Made by a program: the position numbers and the translations under genes. From Trichomonas vaginalis G3 (Eukaryota; Parabasalia; Trichomonadida; Trichomonadidae): a stretch of DNA of 64,000 nt. Shown here piece after piece: positions 39,849 to 50,782 of the stretch. The stretch covers positions 6,332,252-6,396,251 of the forward strand of contig NC_067207.1 of the NCBI RefSeq assembly GCF_026262505.1. Direction: 5' to 3'. Below the pieces are notes generated by a model. That model searched no databases, was not told the DNA's origin, and worked only from the letters and a program-made list of their open reading frames with translations. Position 1 is the first letter of the stretch. Each line of letters begins with the position of its first letter.

Positions 39849-40925
39849 ATGGCTGATAGCGAGAAATTAACTGGATACAGCTGCTTCCTTGTCAAGAAAG
39901 TATCCCACCATGGAGCACTCATCCTTTACAAGACTAAAGTACAGTTTGCTTATTCCGGTGAAGAAAGAAAAATCGATATTAAGCTTCAAGATATCAAGGC
40001 AGTAAATGTGGAAAAGCACTTAGTTGGCGCTGTTAGTAATCTTGAATTGCAACTCGAAGATCAGTCATATTTGTTTTCTGGTATCCATGAAGCTGAGCAA
40101 GTTAAAAATTATATTTCATTACTTCAAGCACAAATTCAGAAACCAACGTACACCTTTGGTTTAACCAATGAAGCACCAAAATCAGAAGAGATCAAATGGC
40201 AGCCACTTGCTAACCCTACAATTTTAGTTAACTCAACAATTCCAGCTCCGCTTGCCAAAGTCCGCGAAATTGTCGAAGGCCCTGATCTATTCAGTGAACT
40301 GTGCATTGCATCTGGAAATGAAGAAGTTAAAGTCTCAGATTTTGAGCAACAAAATGAATATAAAGAAAGAAACATGGATTACATGAAATTGGTTGTCGTC
40401 CCAGTTATCGGTAAGAGTCTAATCCATGTTATCGAATACCAGCGCGTCTTTGAACTTGAAGGCGGATTTGGCATTCATATCATCAGCGACTTAGGTAAAA
40501 CTCCTTATGCGGATTGCTTCGATCCATTTGTACAGCTCTATTTTGCCGATAAAGGCGATTCTACAGAAATGACAGTGTCAATGGAAATTGTCTGGTCATC
40601 AGAACCTTTCGTAAAGTCAATTATTGAAAACCAGACAACTTCAGCAATTAAGGCGCTGTACGTCCAATTCAATAAGGACCTTAACAAGCAACTTGGTGCA
40701 GATGTTGCTGAAAATCCAGCAGATGAAGAAGATGCAAATGCAGGAGAATCAAAACTCGCCAAAGTCAAGATTATTTACAAGTTTGTCATTATTTTACTTT
40801 CAATTATTTTGTTATTATTATTTGTCAACCGCTGCTGGCCAGATAATGGCATCAAATTATCAAAGGCCTTGTTTGCAAAACTTTTGGCTTTCGTCATTTT
40901 CATTCTTGTATTACTTTTAATGTAA
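39849..40925 (+). CDS. GRAM-VASt domain membrane protein (Lam/Aster-like sterol transfer)
   Basis: The 358-residue product begins with a GRAM/PH-like domain (about residues 8-90: GYSCFLVKKVSHHGALILYKTKVQFAY, DIKLQDIKAVNVEK). Next is a VASt-type START-like fold (about 120-290: ILVNSTIPAPLAKVREIVEGPDLFSELC, HVIEYQRVFEL, HIISDLGKTPYADCFDPFVQLYF) and two C-terminal hydrophobic helices (about 306-325 and 338-358). This is the architecture of yeast Lam and animal GRAMD1/Aster proteins, which move sterols between plasma membrane and ER at contact sites. The protein is small for the family. Trichomonads obtain sterols from the host, so a role in handling imported sterol is a reasonable inference. Confidence 0.85.
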   Translation: MADSEKLTGYSCFLVKKVSHHGALILYKTKVQFAYSGEERKIDIKLQDIKAVNVEKHLVGAVSNLELQLEDQSYLFSGIHEAEQVKNYISLLQAQIQKPTYTFGLTNEAPKSEEIKWQPLANPTILVNSTIPAPLAKVREIVEGPDLFSELCIASGNEEVKVSDFEQQNEYKERNMDYMKLVVVPVIGKSLIHVIEYQRVFELEGGFGIHIISDLGKTPYADCFDPFVQLYFADKGDSTEMTVSMEIVWSSEPFVKSIIENQTTSAIKALYVQFNKDLNKQLGADVAENPADEEDANAGESKLAKVKIIYKFVIILLSIILLLLFVNRCWPDNGIKLSKALFAKLLAFVIFILVLLLM

Positions 40926-41570
40926 ATTTGTAAATGTTTCATATTAACTACCTCTTTATTTATTTTGCATATAATGGACATCCAAATTGATGTCTGGTGG
41001 CATTTGTGGTAAGGATGCATTTACTACTTTCTGACATTCTCTTAATTTATTTGACATCCAAGCTTTTTATCCCAATTTTCTAAGGTAAAAAGTTAATATT
41101 TTTGATAGGGAATAAGTTGTTATAAATCATTATATAGTGCCCAGTATAACTGTTATACTATTGATATCGCAAGAGCATGTCAGAAATTGGTAAGTGCACC
41201 CTTAAAATTCTAGAACAATCTTGAAATATGGACAAGAAGTTGATTAATTTTTCAACTTATATCGGCGCGCAGCGTAGCTGTTTAACCATTTTGAAACTAA
41301 TAGCATTCATCAATTTGAGTATTTCAGTACTGTGGTTTCATCCATTTAGATCTCCGAAATTTCAATGATCAAATAATTCAAAAAATAAAACACTTTCGAA
41401 TTTCAATTCTAAGATGTGATTTTATTATACGTAATCATTTAATAAAAAGCGTCGAAATACTGCTTGTTTATTAATGGCATTTAGAATTTTTTAAAATACA
41501 ATATAAGTATCATAGTTATTAATAAAGTTAGAAATATAGAGGGAAAAATATTGAGACCTCTCTCACTTTC
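40926..41570. other. intergenic, no gene seen
   Basis: AT-rich spacer. No supported gene; the last part runs into the decayed ankyrin gene on the minus strand. Confidence 0.5.
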
Positions 41571-42009
41571 TTGAACAATGCCATTGCGAGTTATTTTAGC
41601 CCCATGCTCCACTAGGAATTTGACAATTTCTATTGAATTCGCTCTGATTGCAAAGGTAAGAGGGCACCTATTAACATCGAAAGAATATCATAGCACAATG
41701 ACAAACATGAAAAGAAAGAGAATCACATTAAATGATGACAAATAGAAAATGAAAGAGAACAAAATCATTATTAACCTTAAAGCCATGTTTAACCAGGAAT
41801 TTGGCGATTTCAGTTGAATTCAATTTGTTTGCAATTTTATGAGAGTCTCCATTAATAATGAGGGAATCATATTAAATAATGGAAAATATGAAAATTAAGA
41901 GAATAAGTTCCATGTTAACATTTGCACCATGCTCAACTAATAATTTGACAATTTCGAGTGAATTCGCTTTGATTGCAATACTAAGAGGGGATCCATTAAT
42001 ATCTAGAGA

Positions 42010-42590
42010 ATTTCATAAGAAAATGATAAACATTAAAAGAAAGAGGCTGTAACAAAGCAATGATAAATATCAAAAGAATGAAAATATGAAATGAAAGAAA
42101 ACTTCATAAAACAATGATGGATATCATAAGAAAGAAAATCACATTAAACAGCGATAAATATGATATGAAAAAGTATTGAATAAAACCATGATCAATTTGA
42201 AATGAAAAAGAATCATATAAAACAACGATAAATATTATAAGAGAGAGAATCCCCTAAAATAACGATAAATATGATAAGAAAGAAAATCATATAAAACAAC
42301 AATAAATATGATATGAAAAAGGATTATATAAAACCATGATTAATTTGGAATGAAAAAGAATCACAGAAAACAACGAAAAATGAGAAGAATGATCGTTCTG
42401 TAAAATAGTGATAAATATGAAAAGAATCAAAATCCAATATAATAATGCTATATATGAAAACAAAAAGTATTTTGTATAACAATGATAAATATGAAAAAAT
42501 GGAGAATCAGATAAAACAACGAAAAATATTTTAAGAGAGTGAATTACATAAAATAATGATTGATATTATAAGAAAAAGAATAAGTTTCAT
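42010..42590. repeat. minisatellite array between ankyrin repeats, ~15 units
   Basis: Degenerate units of about 37-39 bp (plus strand: CAATGATAAATATGAAAAG, then AAAGAGAAT-type and CATAAAA) fill the gap between two ankyrin repeats. Unit length and sequence drift, and sub-blocks look more alike than distant units, suggesting local expansion. Confidence 0.8.
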
Positions 42591-42691
42591 GTTAACATCT
42601 GCGCCATGTTCAACTAAGAATTTGACAATTTCGATTGAGTTCGCTTTAATTGCCTTACTAAGAGGACATTCATAGATATTGAGAGAATTTC

Positions 42692-43197
42692 AGAAAACAT
42701 TAATAAATATAAAAAGAAAGAGAATTCCATAAAACAATTATAAGTATGAAAAAAAGGAGAACTATATAAAACATTGATGTATATTAAAATATGGCGAATG
42801 ATCTGAAACAAAGAATAATATAAAAAGAAGGAAAATTCCCTAAAACAATGATCAATATGAAAAGAAGGAGAACCCCATAAAACTATGATAAATATGAAAA
42901 GAAAAACAATGAAATAAAACAGCGAGAAATATGAAAAGAAATAGAATTAAATAAAGCAGCGAGAAATATGAAAAGAAAAAGAATTCCATAAAACAATGAT
43001 AAATATTAAAAGAAGGAGAATTGAACAAAGCAATGATAAATATGAAAGGAAAAAGAACACAATCAAATATTGAAAAATATGAAAAGAAAGAGGATTTCAA
43101 AAAACAATGATAAATATTAAATGAAAGAGAATTGAACAAAACAATGATAAATATGAAACGAAGGAGAATTCTATAAAGCAACGATAAATATGAAAAT
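42692..43197. repeat. minisatellite array between ankyrin repeats, ~13 units
   Basis: Same unit family as 42010-42590. Single or double units occupy the other inter-ankyrin gaps near 43,310-43,395, 41,863-41,907 and 41,676-41,770. Confidence 0.8.
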
Positions 43198-44203
43198 AAA
43201 GAGAATATGTTTCATGTTAACATTTGCACCATGTTCAACTAAGAATTTGACAATTTTAATTGAATTCGCTTTGATTGCCATACTAAGAGGGTATTCATTT
43301 AAATTGAGAGAATATTATTAAAAAATGATTAACATGAATAGATAGAGAATTTCATTAAACGATGATAAATATTAAAAGAAAAATAATGTAAATCTCATTG
43401 ATGTCTGCTCCATCAGAAATTAAATTTGAAGCAACATCATAATTTCCGAAATACATACATTCTGCTATTGAATTAGGAGTATATCCAAAATTTGATTTAA
43501 GGTACTCTCCAATTTCAAAATCATGACAGTTTAATGCCATATTAATTGTTTTTGTAAATGATCTCCCTTCATCTATCATTTCCATAAAAATGTTTTTATT
43601 TCCACCTTGAACTGCATATTTTTCGGAGATATCCGTATATTTAGCTCCCATATTTTTCAAGTAATTGAAGCACAATTCTGATCCGTATTTAAGTGCGCAA
43701 TCAAGTGGGGTGATTTTATAATTTATCTTCTGATTAACTTCAAGATTTGGGAATTTAGTCTTAAGATCATCAATTTTATCCCAAGCAATATAGTATAAAG
43801 GAGATTCCGTTGAATATATATTGAGAATTTCTTCTTCTGTCTTTTTAGCCCTGAAATTTTCAAAATTCAAACCTTTATAATATAATAGCGTTGCTAATTT
43901 ATTATTTTCCGGTTTGATGATGCATGAAAATTCATTCGATATTTTTAAATATAGTTCTGTAAATAATTTAATATCTTTAACACGAATTTGTGAAAAATTA
44001 TCAATCAAGCAAAGTGCCATTTGGATAGGTATTTTGTTAGTTTTAATGAATTCTATAATTTTTGAAGAAATTTGTAGAATATTATTTGAATCGACACTCC
44101 AAATCAATTTTGAAGCTTGATTAGGGTATTGGAATGCCTCAATTGTATCTTTGTCCCTAAAATCATATTCATTTTCATTTGTTGGCTGCTCTGAACTTGA
44201 CAT

Positions 44204-45346
44204 GATTTTAAAATTTTGGCATTTTTGACGCAAAGTTTATAAAAATTACAAATATATGAAAAGGATAAGATATTTGTTTCTAGATGATAAATTATATATG
44301 CGAAAAATACTTTAAAAAAATTGTAAAAACAATACAAAAATTGAGTATATTTGCCATTTATCCAACAGCTTGGATTATATTTTCATCCAAAATGATTAAA
44401 TACAATAAATTCTAAAATTTAGTCATCAATTTGGAACAATCTTATCTGATATTTAATTTCAGATTTGCCTTTAACTTAAAAATAGAAATGAACGCATCCA
44501 TTCATAATAGTAATATGGAAAGTAGTATAATGATGAAAATGTTTTTGATTCCGTGCTGAAAGCCAAAGGAAGCAATCTGCACGCCGATATATAATTTGAA
44601 AAATAAAATAAAAAAATTCAAAAAAATTTAATGCTTTTAATTAATTAAAAAGCTTATGCTAATGGAATGTAAACTGTATCGATGACATCCTCGATCTTGT
44701 TATAACATAAAATTATGGAAAACATTTAAAACTTGATTTGAACTCTTTTTATCATTACATTTCATTGATACAGATTATCTCTATTCATTATGTAATAGAT
44801 TTGGCTTAAAATATCATATTTGCATTGATTTTTGTTATTGAAAATTAATTTTAAAAATGACCTTTAAATTTCTCATAATATATGATAAGGAATAAAATTA
44901 TGCTATTCATAAGGTTCTATTCCACATTTGAAAATTTAAAAAAAATCGCAAAAAGAAAAACAATTTCTAATTTAGCATTTTTTTCAAAGAAAAATAGATT
45001 CTCGAGTTTTTTTGAAACACAAGGATGAAATATTTTGTCTAAACTTTGAATTCAAACCATTTCTCAGTGTAATAAAACCTAAAATTTTTGAATCCAAATT
45101 TAATTTTTTTATAATTCATTTTAAACCATAATCATATGTATGTGATCATCAAGGAGTTTTCATAAATGTTATTCTCTAAAACCTCTTGTAATCTCCTGCC
45201 ATTTCGAACCACATTTTAATTATTAATTGAGCAAAATAAAGATTATCATCCCATAAAATACAAAACACACATCTCCTTGAAAAAGCAATAAGACTATAAG
45301 TAAACATAAAAAGTGACTTTGTGCTCGTTTATTATTTCCAACAAAG
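44204..45346. other. intergenic, no gene seen
   Basis: About 1.1 kb of AT-rich spacer between divergent genes. AAAAAGTGAC lies at 45308-45317, 30 bases before the kinase ATG. No other feature is supported. Confidence 0.55.
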
Positions 45347-46273
45347 ATGTCTATGCTTAATTACCAAAAGCAGGAAAAGCTTGGAGAAGGCACCTATGGT
45401 GTCGTCTTTAAAGCTATTGATAAGCGCACAAACCAAGTTGTTGCACTTAAAAGGATTCGTCTCGATCAGGAAGAAGAAGGTATCCCACCAACCTCAATCC
45501 GTGAGATTTCTATATTAAAAGAGCTTCACCATCCAAACGTTGTCGGTCTTAATGAAGTTATTAACTCACAGGGCAAGCTTACTCTTGTTTTTGAATATCT
45601 CGAATACGATCTTAAGAAATTCCTTGATTCTCAGAGAGTTCCTCTCAAGCCAGATCTTATCAAGTCATATACTTATCAAATTCTCGCTGGTTTGTGCTAC
45701 TGCCACTGCCATCGTATTATTCACCGTGATATGAAACCCCAAAATCTTTTAATTAACAAGCTTGGTCTCATCAAATTGGCAGACTTTGGCTTAGCTCGCG
45801 CTTTCACAATACCACTCCGCAATTATACACATGAAGTCATTACACTTTGGTACAGACCACCAGAAATCTTGCTCGGATCTAAATTCTATTCTCTTCCAGT
45901 TGATATTTGGAGTACTGGAGCTATTGTTGCTGAAATGATCTCAAGAAAGCCACTTTTCCCAGGCGATTCAGAAATTGATGAACTCTTCTCAATATTTAAG
46001 ATTCTTGGCACACCAACAGAGGAAACATGGCCAGGCGTCACAGAATTACCATCATACTCTTCTACATTCCCTAAGTTCAGGAAGCGCAATCTTGCCGATA
46101 TTCTTCCAGGAGCTGACCCACTTGCTATCGATCTCATAGAGAAAATGCTTATATATGATCCTGCTAAGAGAATTAGCGCTAAGGATGCTCTCGACCACCC
46201 ATACTTCGCTGATCTTAATCCAGAGATTAAGGCAAAGTGCAGACCTGTTGAAATTGAACCAGTTACTGAATAA
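45347..46273 (+). CDS. cyclin-dependent kinase (CDK1/2 type)
   Basis: The 308-residue product is a complete CDK. The glycine loop is GEGTYGVV (13-20) with the inhibitory Thr/Tyr pair at 16-17. Lys35 is in VALKRIRL. The cyclin-binding helix is PPTSIRE (47-53), a variant of [15 protein letters not shown] and DFGLARAF give the catalytic loop and metal site, and the activation loop [16 protein letters not shown] keeps the CAK-target threonine. [20 protein letters not shown] is also diagnostic of the CDK1/2 group. It should pair with cyclins to control the cell cycle. HRDM for HRDL and RPPE for RAPE are small deviations; activity is not in doubt. Confidence 0.95.
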   Translation: MSMLNYQKQEKLGEGTYGVVFKAIDKRTNQVVALKRIRLDQEEEGIPPTSIREISILKELHHPNVVGLNEVINSQGKLTLVFEYLEYDLKKFLDSQRVPLKPDLIKSYTYQILAGLCYCHCHRIIHRDMKPQNLLINKLGLIKLADFGLARAFTIPLRNYTHEVITLWYRPPEILLGSKFYSLPVDIWSTGAIVAEMISRKPLFPGDSEIDELFSIFKILGTPTEETWPGVTELPSYSSTFPKFRKRNLADILPGADPLAIDLIEKMLIYDPAKRISAKDALDHPYFADLNPEIKAKCRPVEIEPVTE

Positions 46274-46651
46274 ATTGCATTTTAAATTTTTATTTCATGA
46301 AAATACCAAATTGTTTTCTCTTTATTTTGTAGTAATAATACAATCCTGCAGTCATTTATGATCCAAAAATTTATTACATATACATTCTATTTGATTTACA
46401 CGTGGATATTTTTTTATGATAGAATTTTTTTCTGTTATGTGTCCCGCAACAATGCAATAGTATGTTATTTTGTATGAGTACTTATTATTTTCATTTTCTT
46501 ATGATTCTGTATTAAAGATATAAAGAATTATTTCATGTAGTGTGAGAATATATTGATTTGATTTAAAAATATTCACAATTTTAGTTACTAGAACAGGATT
46601 CATGTTAAAATTAAAAATTGAACATTTTATATATACGTTAATAATAGACAT
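46274..46651. other. intergenic between convergent genes, no gene seen
   Basis: AT-rich spacer holding the two 3' ends. No RNA or repeat is recognised. Confidence 0.6.
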
Positions 46652-47209
46652 TTATTTTTGCTCAATAATTTGTTCTGTAGAAGTTGTAGTTGATTCAGAC
46701 AATGGTTGGTTTTCTTCAGACTCACGTGACATTTCAATACGATCACTCATCTTAACGAGTGTGCCCTTAAGCATATCACGGAACTCCTGAGCCATTTGTT
46801 CTGACTTAATGATATTCTTTTGGATGATTTCATCCTTCTGAGCTCTTTGCCTATCAAAATCTTCCTGAGTATGACGAATTTGCATCTTCGTTTCAGAAAG
46901 TAATCCTTCTAATCGTTCTGCTTCTGCTGTAAGCTCTGCTATTTTCTTATGGAAATCATTCTGTTGTACTTTAAATTCACGAGTGATATCGTTGATAACT
47001 TCATTTCTATCGTCATTAACTTGCTTGCAGTCTTCCTTAATCTCTGCCAGCTTCTTGGCTTCTTCCCTTGCAATGGCTTCTGCCTTTTCTTGCTCGATGC
47101 GTTTTCTCTCAAGTTCTGCGTTTAAATTTCGTTCATGAAGTTCGGATTCGATTCTATAATCTACTGATGGAATAGTTTTTGGTGGTCCGCGCTGCTTTTT
47201 TGGATGCAT
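46652..47209 (-). CDS. short coiled-coil protein, DRC12 (CCDC153)-like
   Basis: The 185-residue product has a basic N-terminus (MHPKKQRGPPK), then nearly continuous coiled coil from about residue 20 to 150 (heptads in LNAELERKRIEQEKAEAIAREEAKKL), a conserved-looking end QEFRDMLKGTLVKMSDRIEM, and a short polar tail. Size, KK-rich start and the EF/EILxxxL-L segment near the C-terminus resemble CCDC153/DRC12, a subunit of the axonemal nexin-dynein regulatory complex, fitting a flagellate. Coiled coils are easily confused, so this is a suggestion. An initiator TCACTTTTTT lies 25 bases upstream. Confidence 0.6.
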   Translation of the reverse strand: MHPKKQRGPPKTIPSVDYRIESELHERNLNAELERKRIEQEKAEAIAREEAKKLAEIKEDCKQVNDDRNEVINDITREFKVQQNDFHKKIAELTAEAERLEGLLSETKMQIRHTQEDFDRQRAQKDEIIQKNIIKSEQMAQEFRDMLKGTLVKMSDRIEMSRESEENQPLSESTTTSTEQIIEQK

Positions 47210-47233
47210 TCACCAAATTTTTGTTTAAAACGG

Positions 47234-47243
47234 AAAAAAGTGA
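47234..47243 (-). promoter_or_regulatory. Inr-like TCACTTTTTT of the DRC12-like gene
   Basis: On the minus strand TCACTTTTTT lies 25 bases before the ATG at 47209, in trichomonad initiator form. Confidence 0.65.
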
Positions 47244-47468
47244 CAATAATTTTAAACATTCGCTAAAATCAATTCACGCATTTCTTCGAAAACACATCTG
47301 CCTATTCTCAGTTAAGACAGAATCTAATTCTTTTTTATTGTTAAAATACTATTTTCCTTACATTTCTCCTTATATTGAATCTATTGATGTGATCACTATA
47401 GGACTCATTGAAAAAAGAAGTGGAAATAGAAAATAGAAAACAGTTTTTTACAAATAATTGCTAATATA

Positions 47469-49349
47469 TTATCGAACATTATTTCTATGATAGACTTTCC
47501 AAGCTGGATCATCAATAATTAGATCCCATTTTGTAGAAACGTTGAAATCCATGTCTACTTCATCATGCGACTGCTTATGATATGCTACATACGTTACATT
47601 GTGTTTATCCATCCACTCCGTTTTATTTGGATTTTTCACACATTTCCGCATCTCATCTTCTCTTTCTGTTTCATCCAGATGATGGGACATAAGCCATCCT
47701 CTATAACCAACAAGAAGCTGTCTACCAGCTAATGTTGCAACTGGATGATCATGGAAAGAATCTGCAAGCCAAATTCCTTTAGGATCTGTTTTATCAATCA
47801 CTTGTTTTGCGAATCCGTAGACATCTTCATAAGGATTCCATTGAGTGGCTGAATTAAGCATGTGTATTAAAATACACAATAGCCCTGAGAATATACAAGC
47901 AAGGAGAAGCAATAAGCTAGAAAGTTGGAAGAAGAAACCTTCTTGGTCTGACAAAAACATCAAATAAATTGCAACAACAGCACAAGCAAAAGGAATCCAA
48001 CCAGCGTAGAAAACTTTAGAATTATCCATGTTCCAAGGTTGGTAATGCATTATATTGCTACAGAAGAAGACAAACAAAGCAGGAATATAGATCTTTATCT
48101 GTCTCTTCGTGAGAACAGCAAATCCAGCAAAGATAGAAATCAAAAAGAACATATATAATCCATCATACCACAAAATAAAGAAATTAAGTTTGTCATCATT
48201 CCAAACAGGGTTGATTGTAAAGAATCCTTTCTCTTGTGAGCGTTCCATATAAGGAACAAGTTGAGGAATACCTAATGTCAAAGCAGGAATTCCTAACGCA
48301 ATGTAGCATTTGATTTGCGGCCACCATTCTTTTGGTTGTTTCCATTTGAAGTTAATCACTGCCCAAGCAAGCAACCACTCGAATGCTGCAATGAGAGCAT
48401 GAGCTTGAATCTGTGGCATAAGAGCAACTATCAATCCTGCTAAAATAAAGGATTTGACACTGGTAAATTTTGATCTCATTATAATTACCATGAAAGCATA
48501 GGAAAGTGGTAATCCGAATAAGGATAATCGTTGTGGTAATAGGACATGCATTACTGTTTGAAGCCAATATGCATATCTATCTGCACCCCAGTTATGGACA
48601 AAATCAATTCCGTAGTCTTCTACTGCTTCTTTCTTGAAGATTCTGAAGAATCCGCGACCTCCAAGACATAAAAATAGCCATGGAGCAAGGCAACATGTAA
48701 TTCTTTCTCGAGTAAAAATCGCAACAATTTGATTAAAAAGTAAAAGCATGGAAAATGCAACTGGTATTGATGGATACAGTATAGCTTCTGTCATTCTGCA
48801 TCCAAAACAGCCTATCATGATTGAAGAGAGGAAATTTACGAGAACTGGATAGGCAAGTTTGACTCCAGCGAAAAATGGAGAAACAGTATCGAATAGGTAT
48901 CGTCTGTTCTTGTTACACCCGTATACAAAAGAAGAGATGATGTTCATGTGAAATGGAAAATCTCCATAAACAGCACCTCTTGTAATATCTCCTTTGTACA
49001 AGAATGAAAATTTCATAAATATTAGCATTGATAACATAGGTAAGCCTAATATCAGTGCAAGTTCTTTAAGTGGAAAACCTTTTGGTGTTTTTCGTTGTTT
49101 TCTAAGAAGATGAATGAGTATGGCAGCTACCAAATAGCCTAATGTTGAATAGAGTCCGAGTAGAATTGAAAATTCGTATTTTAAATTAAGAACAAATATT
49201 AGCCATGCATAAGAATACATTCCTACGGGAATTCCGACCGCAATTCGTGTAACAACATCACATGTATCTATGAGAAAGAGAGAGCTTACCTCGTAGCCGC
49301 ACCAACACCATATTGAGATATCGAGTGCGGCGCAAACTCTCTCAATCAT
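47469..49349 (-). CDS. polytopic membrane protein, GT-C glycosyltransferase-like
   Basis: The 626-residue product has about 12-13 hydrophobic helices between residues 30 and 500 and a hydrophilic C-terminal domain (about 510-626). After the early helices a luminal loop reads YGDFPFHMNIISSF (about residues 130-143). An acidic residue at this place, followed by H and helical residues, is the usual mark of GT-C superfamily transferases, which move sugars from dolichol-linked or similar donors in the ER. WNPYEDVYGFAKQVIDKTDPKGIWLADSFHDHPVATLAGRQ in the tail also matches bacterial and eukaryotic GT-C-like proteins of unknown substrate. No specific enzyme can be named. TCATA lies three bases before the ATG. 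Confidence 0.6.
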   Translation of the reverse strand: MIERVCAALDISIWCWCGYEVSSLFLIDTCDVVTRIAVGIPVGMYSYAWLIFVLNLKYEFSILLGLYSTLGYLVAAILIHLLRKQRKTPKGFPLKELALILGLPMLSMLIFMKFSFLYKGDITRGAVYGDFPFHMNIISSFVYGCNKNRRYLFDTVSPFFAGVKLAYPVLVNFLSSIMIGCFGCRMTEAILYPSIPVAFSMLLLFNQIVAIFTRERITCCLAPWLFLCLGGRGFFRIFKKEAVEDYGIDFVHNWGADRYAYWLQTVMHVLLPQRLSLFGLPLSYAFMVIIMRSKFTSVKSFILAGLIVALMPQIQAHALIAAFEWLLAWAVINFKWKQPKEWWPQIKCYIALGIPALTLGIPQLVPYMERSQEKGFFTINPVWNDDKLNFFILWYDGLYMFFLISIFAGFAVLTKRQIKIYIPALFVFFCSNIMHYQPWNMDNSKVFYAGWIPFACAVVAIYLMFLSDQEGFFFQLSSLLLLLACIFSGLLCILIHMLNSATQWNPYEDVYGFAKQVIDKTDPKGIWLADSFHDHPVATLAGRQLLVGYRGWLMSHHLDETEREDEMRKCVKNPNKTEWMDKHNVTYVAYHKQSHDEVDMDFNVSTKWDLIIDDPAWKVYHRNNVR

Positions 49350-49852
49350 TATGACATTTTTATTGCATTTCCAAAGATATTTCTAGTATTATAAGGATGC
49401 AATCGATTGTTTATTGGTCGGAGAACCTTGAATGAAAGATTGAAATTATTTTATGCATCGTATGGCAAGGTTTTGTGCTAGATATTATCATCCAAAAGGT
49501 AAATCAAATTTCGCGTTAAAACATATACCAAACAATAAAAAAATATTATTTTTGCATAATTAGCATTTGTTTTACTCAATATGTAGCTATGATAGTAATT
49601 AGTATATGAATGTGGCTCAATCTCTAATGTCAGATTCATAAAACTCAATGAAGTCAATCCTATTATACATTCTATTTCATTGAATTTTTGATCTTATAAC
49701 CGGATGAAACTAAAATATTTATGTTTCTAATGATCTAAACCTTGGCAATAGATTTTCCATTTGATATCCACTTAGAAAAATTCAAAAATACAAATTTTAC
49801 GATAATAAAGCTTTTAAATGAACACACATAACAATTACCTTCAAACAAATGA
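49350..49852. other. intergenic, no gene seen
   Basis: AT-rich spacer between two minus-strand genes; no supported feature. Confidence 0.6.
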
Positions 49853-50782
49853 TTAAATATCAGGGCAGCTGATGTCGAACAATCCCATTTGAGTTTGCCC
49901 AATGCTTTCTGTGATCTCTTGTTCATGGTTGTCCCAGCAATCGATCCAATCCACCTTTGGTGAATCCTTGTCCAATGATGAGAAGAATGTTGAATTTCTC
50001 ATTGTTGGTGAAATAGGAGAGAGCATTGTAAATACAATTGAACTCTTATCCAAAGCTGGTGTTGGGATTACGAGCGAAGGTAATTCATCTGGTAGTGAAG
50101 GAACGTCAATGTTCTTCTTTTCTTCTTCGTCTGATGGTTTCTCTTCTTCCATAGCATGTGGAGAAGAAGCTGTCTTTGGTTCATCGTCAAATGATTCATC
50201 TGTTGGTTCATCTTCCTCAGAAGATTCTGTGGCATTCTTTTTAGGACTTGGTGGAAGATTAGCAAGAATCTGTGAAGCCCTCTTCTTAAGTGTAGAGTTC
50301 CACCTATTCTTTACTGCATTATCTGTTCTTCCTGGAAGCATCTCTGCAATACGAGCCCATCTATTTCCGAGCTTGAACTGAAACTTGCAAATGATTTGAT
50401 CTTCCTTTAAAGTCCAGCCTGTCTTGATAAGTGTAGGGTTGAGAGAGTTGTGCCATCTCTCGCGGCATTGTTTTCCAATACGACCTGGAAGAGACTCTGC
50501 GAGCTTCGTCCAAGATGTAGGTCCATGTGTGTTTACCCAGTCTACAATAGCTTCATCTTCTTCGCGGGTCCATGATCCATTGATGAAGTCTGTAACTGGT
50601 GCATCTGCCCACTTCTCAGAACCATAGCGTCTCTTCTTGTCACGACGATTTTTCTTTTCGCTGCGTGTTTTATACCTTCCGCCATCACTATTTCTCCAGG
50701 AGAATCTTGTTGGAACAGATCGCATTCTCATGCGGGTGGGTGCCAAAGGTTCGTTCCCTGTGGTTGCTTTCTCTGAACTCAT
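49853..50782 (-). CDS. R2R3 Myb-like transcription factor
   Basis: The 309-residue product has a basic N-terminus ([15 protein letters not shown], a likely nuclear signal) and two Myb repeats. R2 spans about 68-117 ([20 protein letters not shown] … [14 protein letters not shown]). R3 spans about 121-168 ([19 protein letters not shown] … [14 protein letters not shown]). The tryptophans are kept except that R3's first positions follow the usual substitution by phenylalanine (F in QFKLG region). The C-terminal half is acidic and serine-rich, ending in a conserved-looking [11 protein letters not shown] block. Trichomonad Myb proteins of this kind bind MRE sites in promoters of adhesin and iron-regulated genes; which targets this one controls is unknown. 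Confidence 0.92.
   Translation of the reverse strand: MSSEKATTGNEPLAPTRMRMRSVPTRFSWRNSDGGRYKTRSEKKNRRDKKRRYGSEKWADAPVTDFINGSWTREEDEAIVDWVNTHGPTSWTKLAESLPGRIGKQCRERWHNSLNPTLIKTGWTLKEDQIICKFQFKLGNRWARIAEMLPGRTDNAVKNRWNSTLKKRASQILANLPPSPKKNATESSEEDEPTDESFDDEPKTASSPHAMEEEKPSDEEEKKNIDVPSLPDELPSLVIPTPALDKSSIVFTMLSPISPTMRNSTFFSSLDKDSPKVDWIDCWDNHEQEITESIGQTQMGLFDISCPDI

Larger units (their letters stand above)
41575..44203 (-). pseudogene. DUF3447-ankyrin gene interrupted by a ~37-39-bp minisatellite
   Basis: The gene starts at the ATG at 44203 (the frame also extends to a TTG at 44233). The N-terminal part encodes a DUF3447-type domain and begins the ankyrin array (CMYFGNYDVASNLISDGADINE), then stops. 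Five more ankyrin repeats lie downstream in order, at about 43,205-43,305, 42,597-42,690, 41,910-42,005, 41,772-41,862 and 41,575-41,675, each readable as PLSxAIKANSxEIVKFLVEHGA-VN. Between them is non-ankyrin DNA made of 1 to about 15 copies of a T-rich unit (sense: CTTTTCATATTTATCATTG…). The inserts do not carry trichomonad intron signals and break the frame, so the gene is judged non-functional as a full-length protein. Confidence 0.8.

Noticed and set aside
42614-43181. Hydrophobic frames rich in Phe/Tyr/His suggesting small membrane proteins
   Set aside because: They are translations of the T-rich minisatellite and repeat with its period.
42000-43200. Regularly spaced repeats resembling a CRISPR array
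   Set aside because: Units are degenerate and contiguous without unique spacers, and the DNA is eukaryotic; it is a minisatellite inside an ankyrin gene.
41676-43395. Spacers between ankyrin repeats as introns
   Set aside because: No GTATGT/GTACGT start or ACTAACACACAG end is present in any of them.
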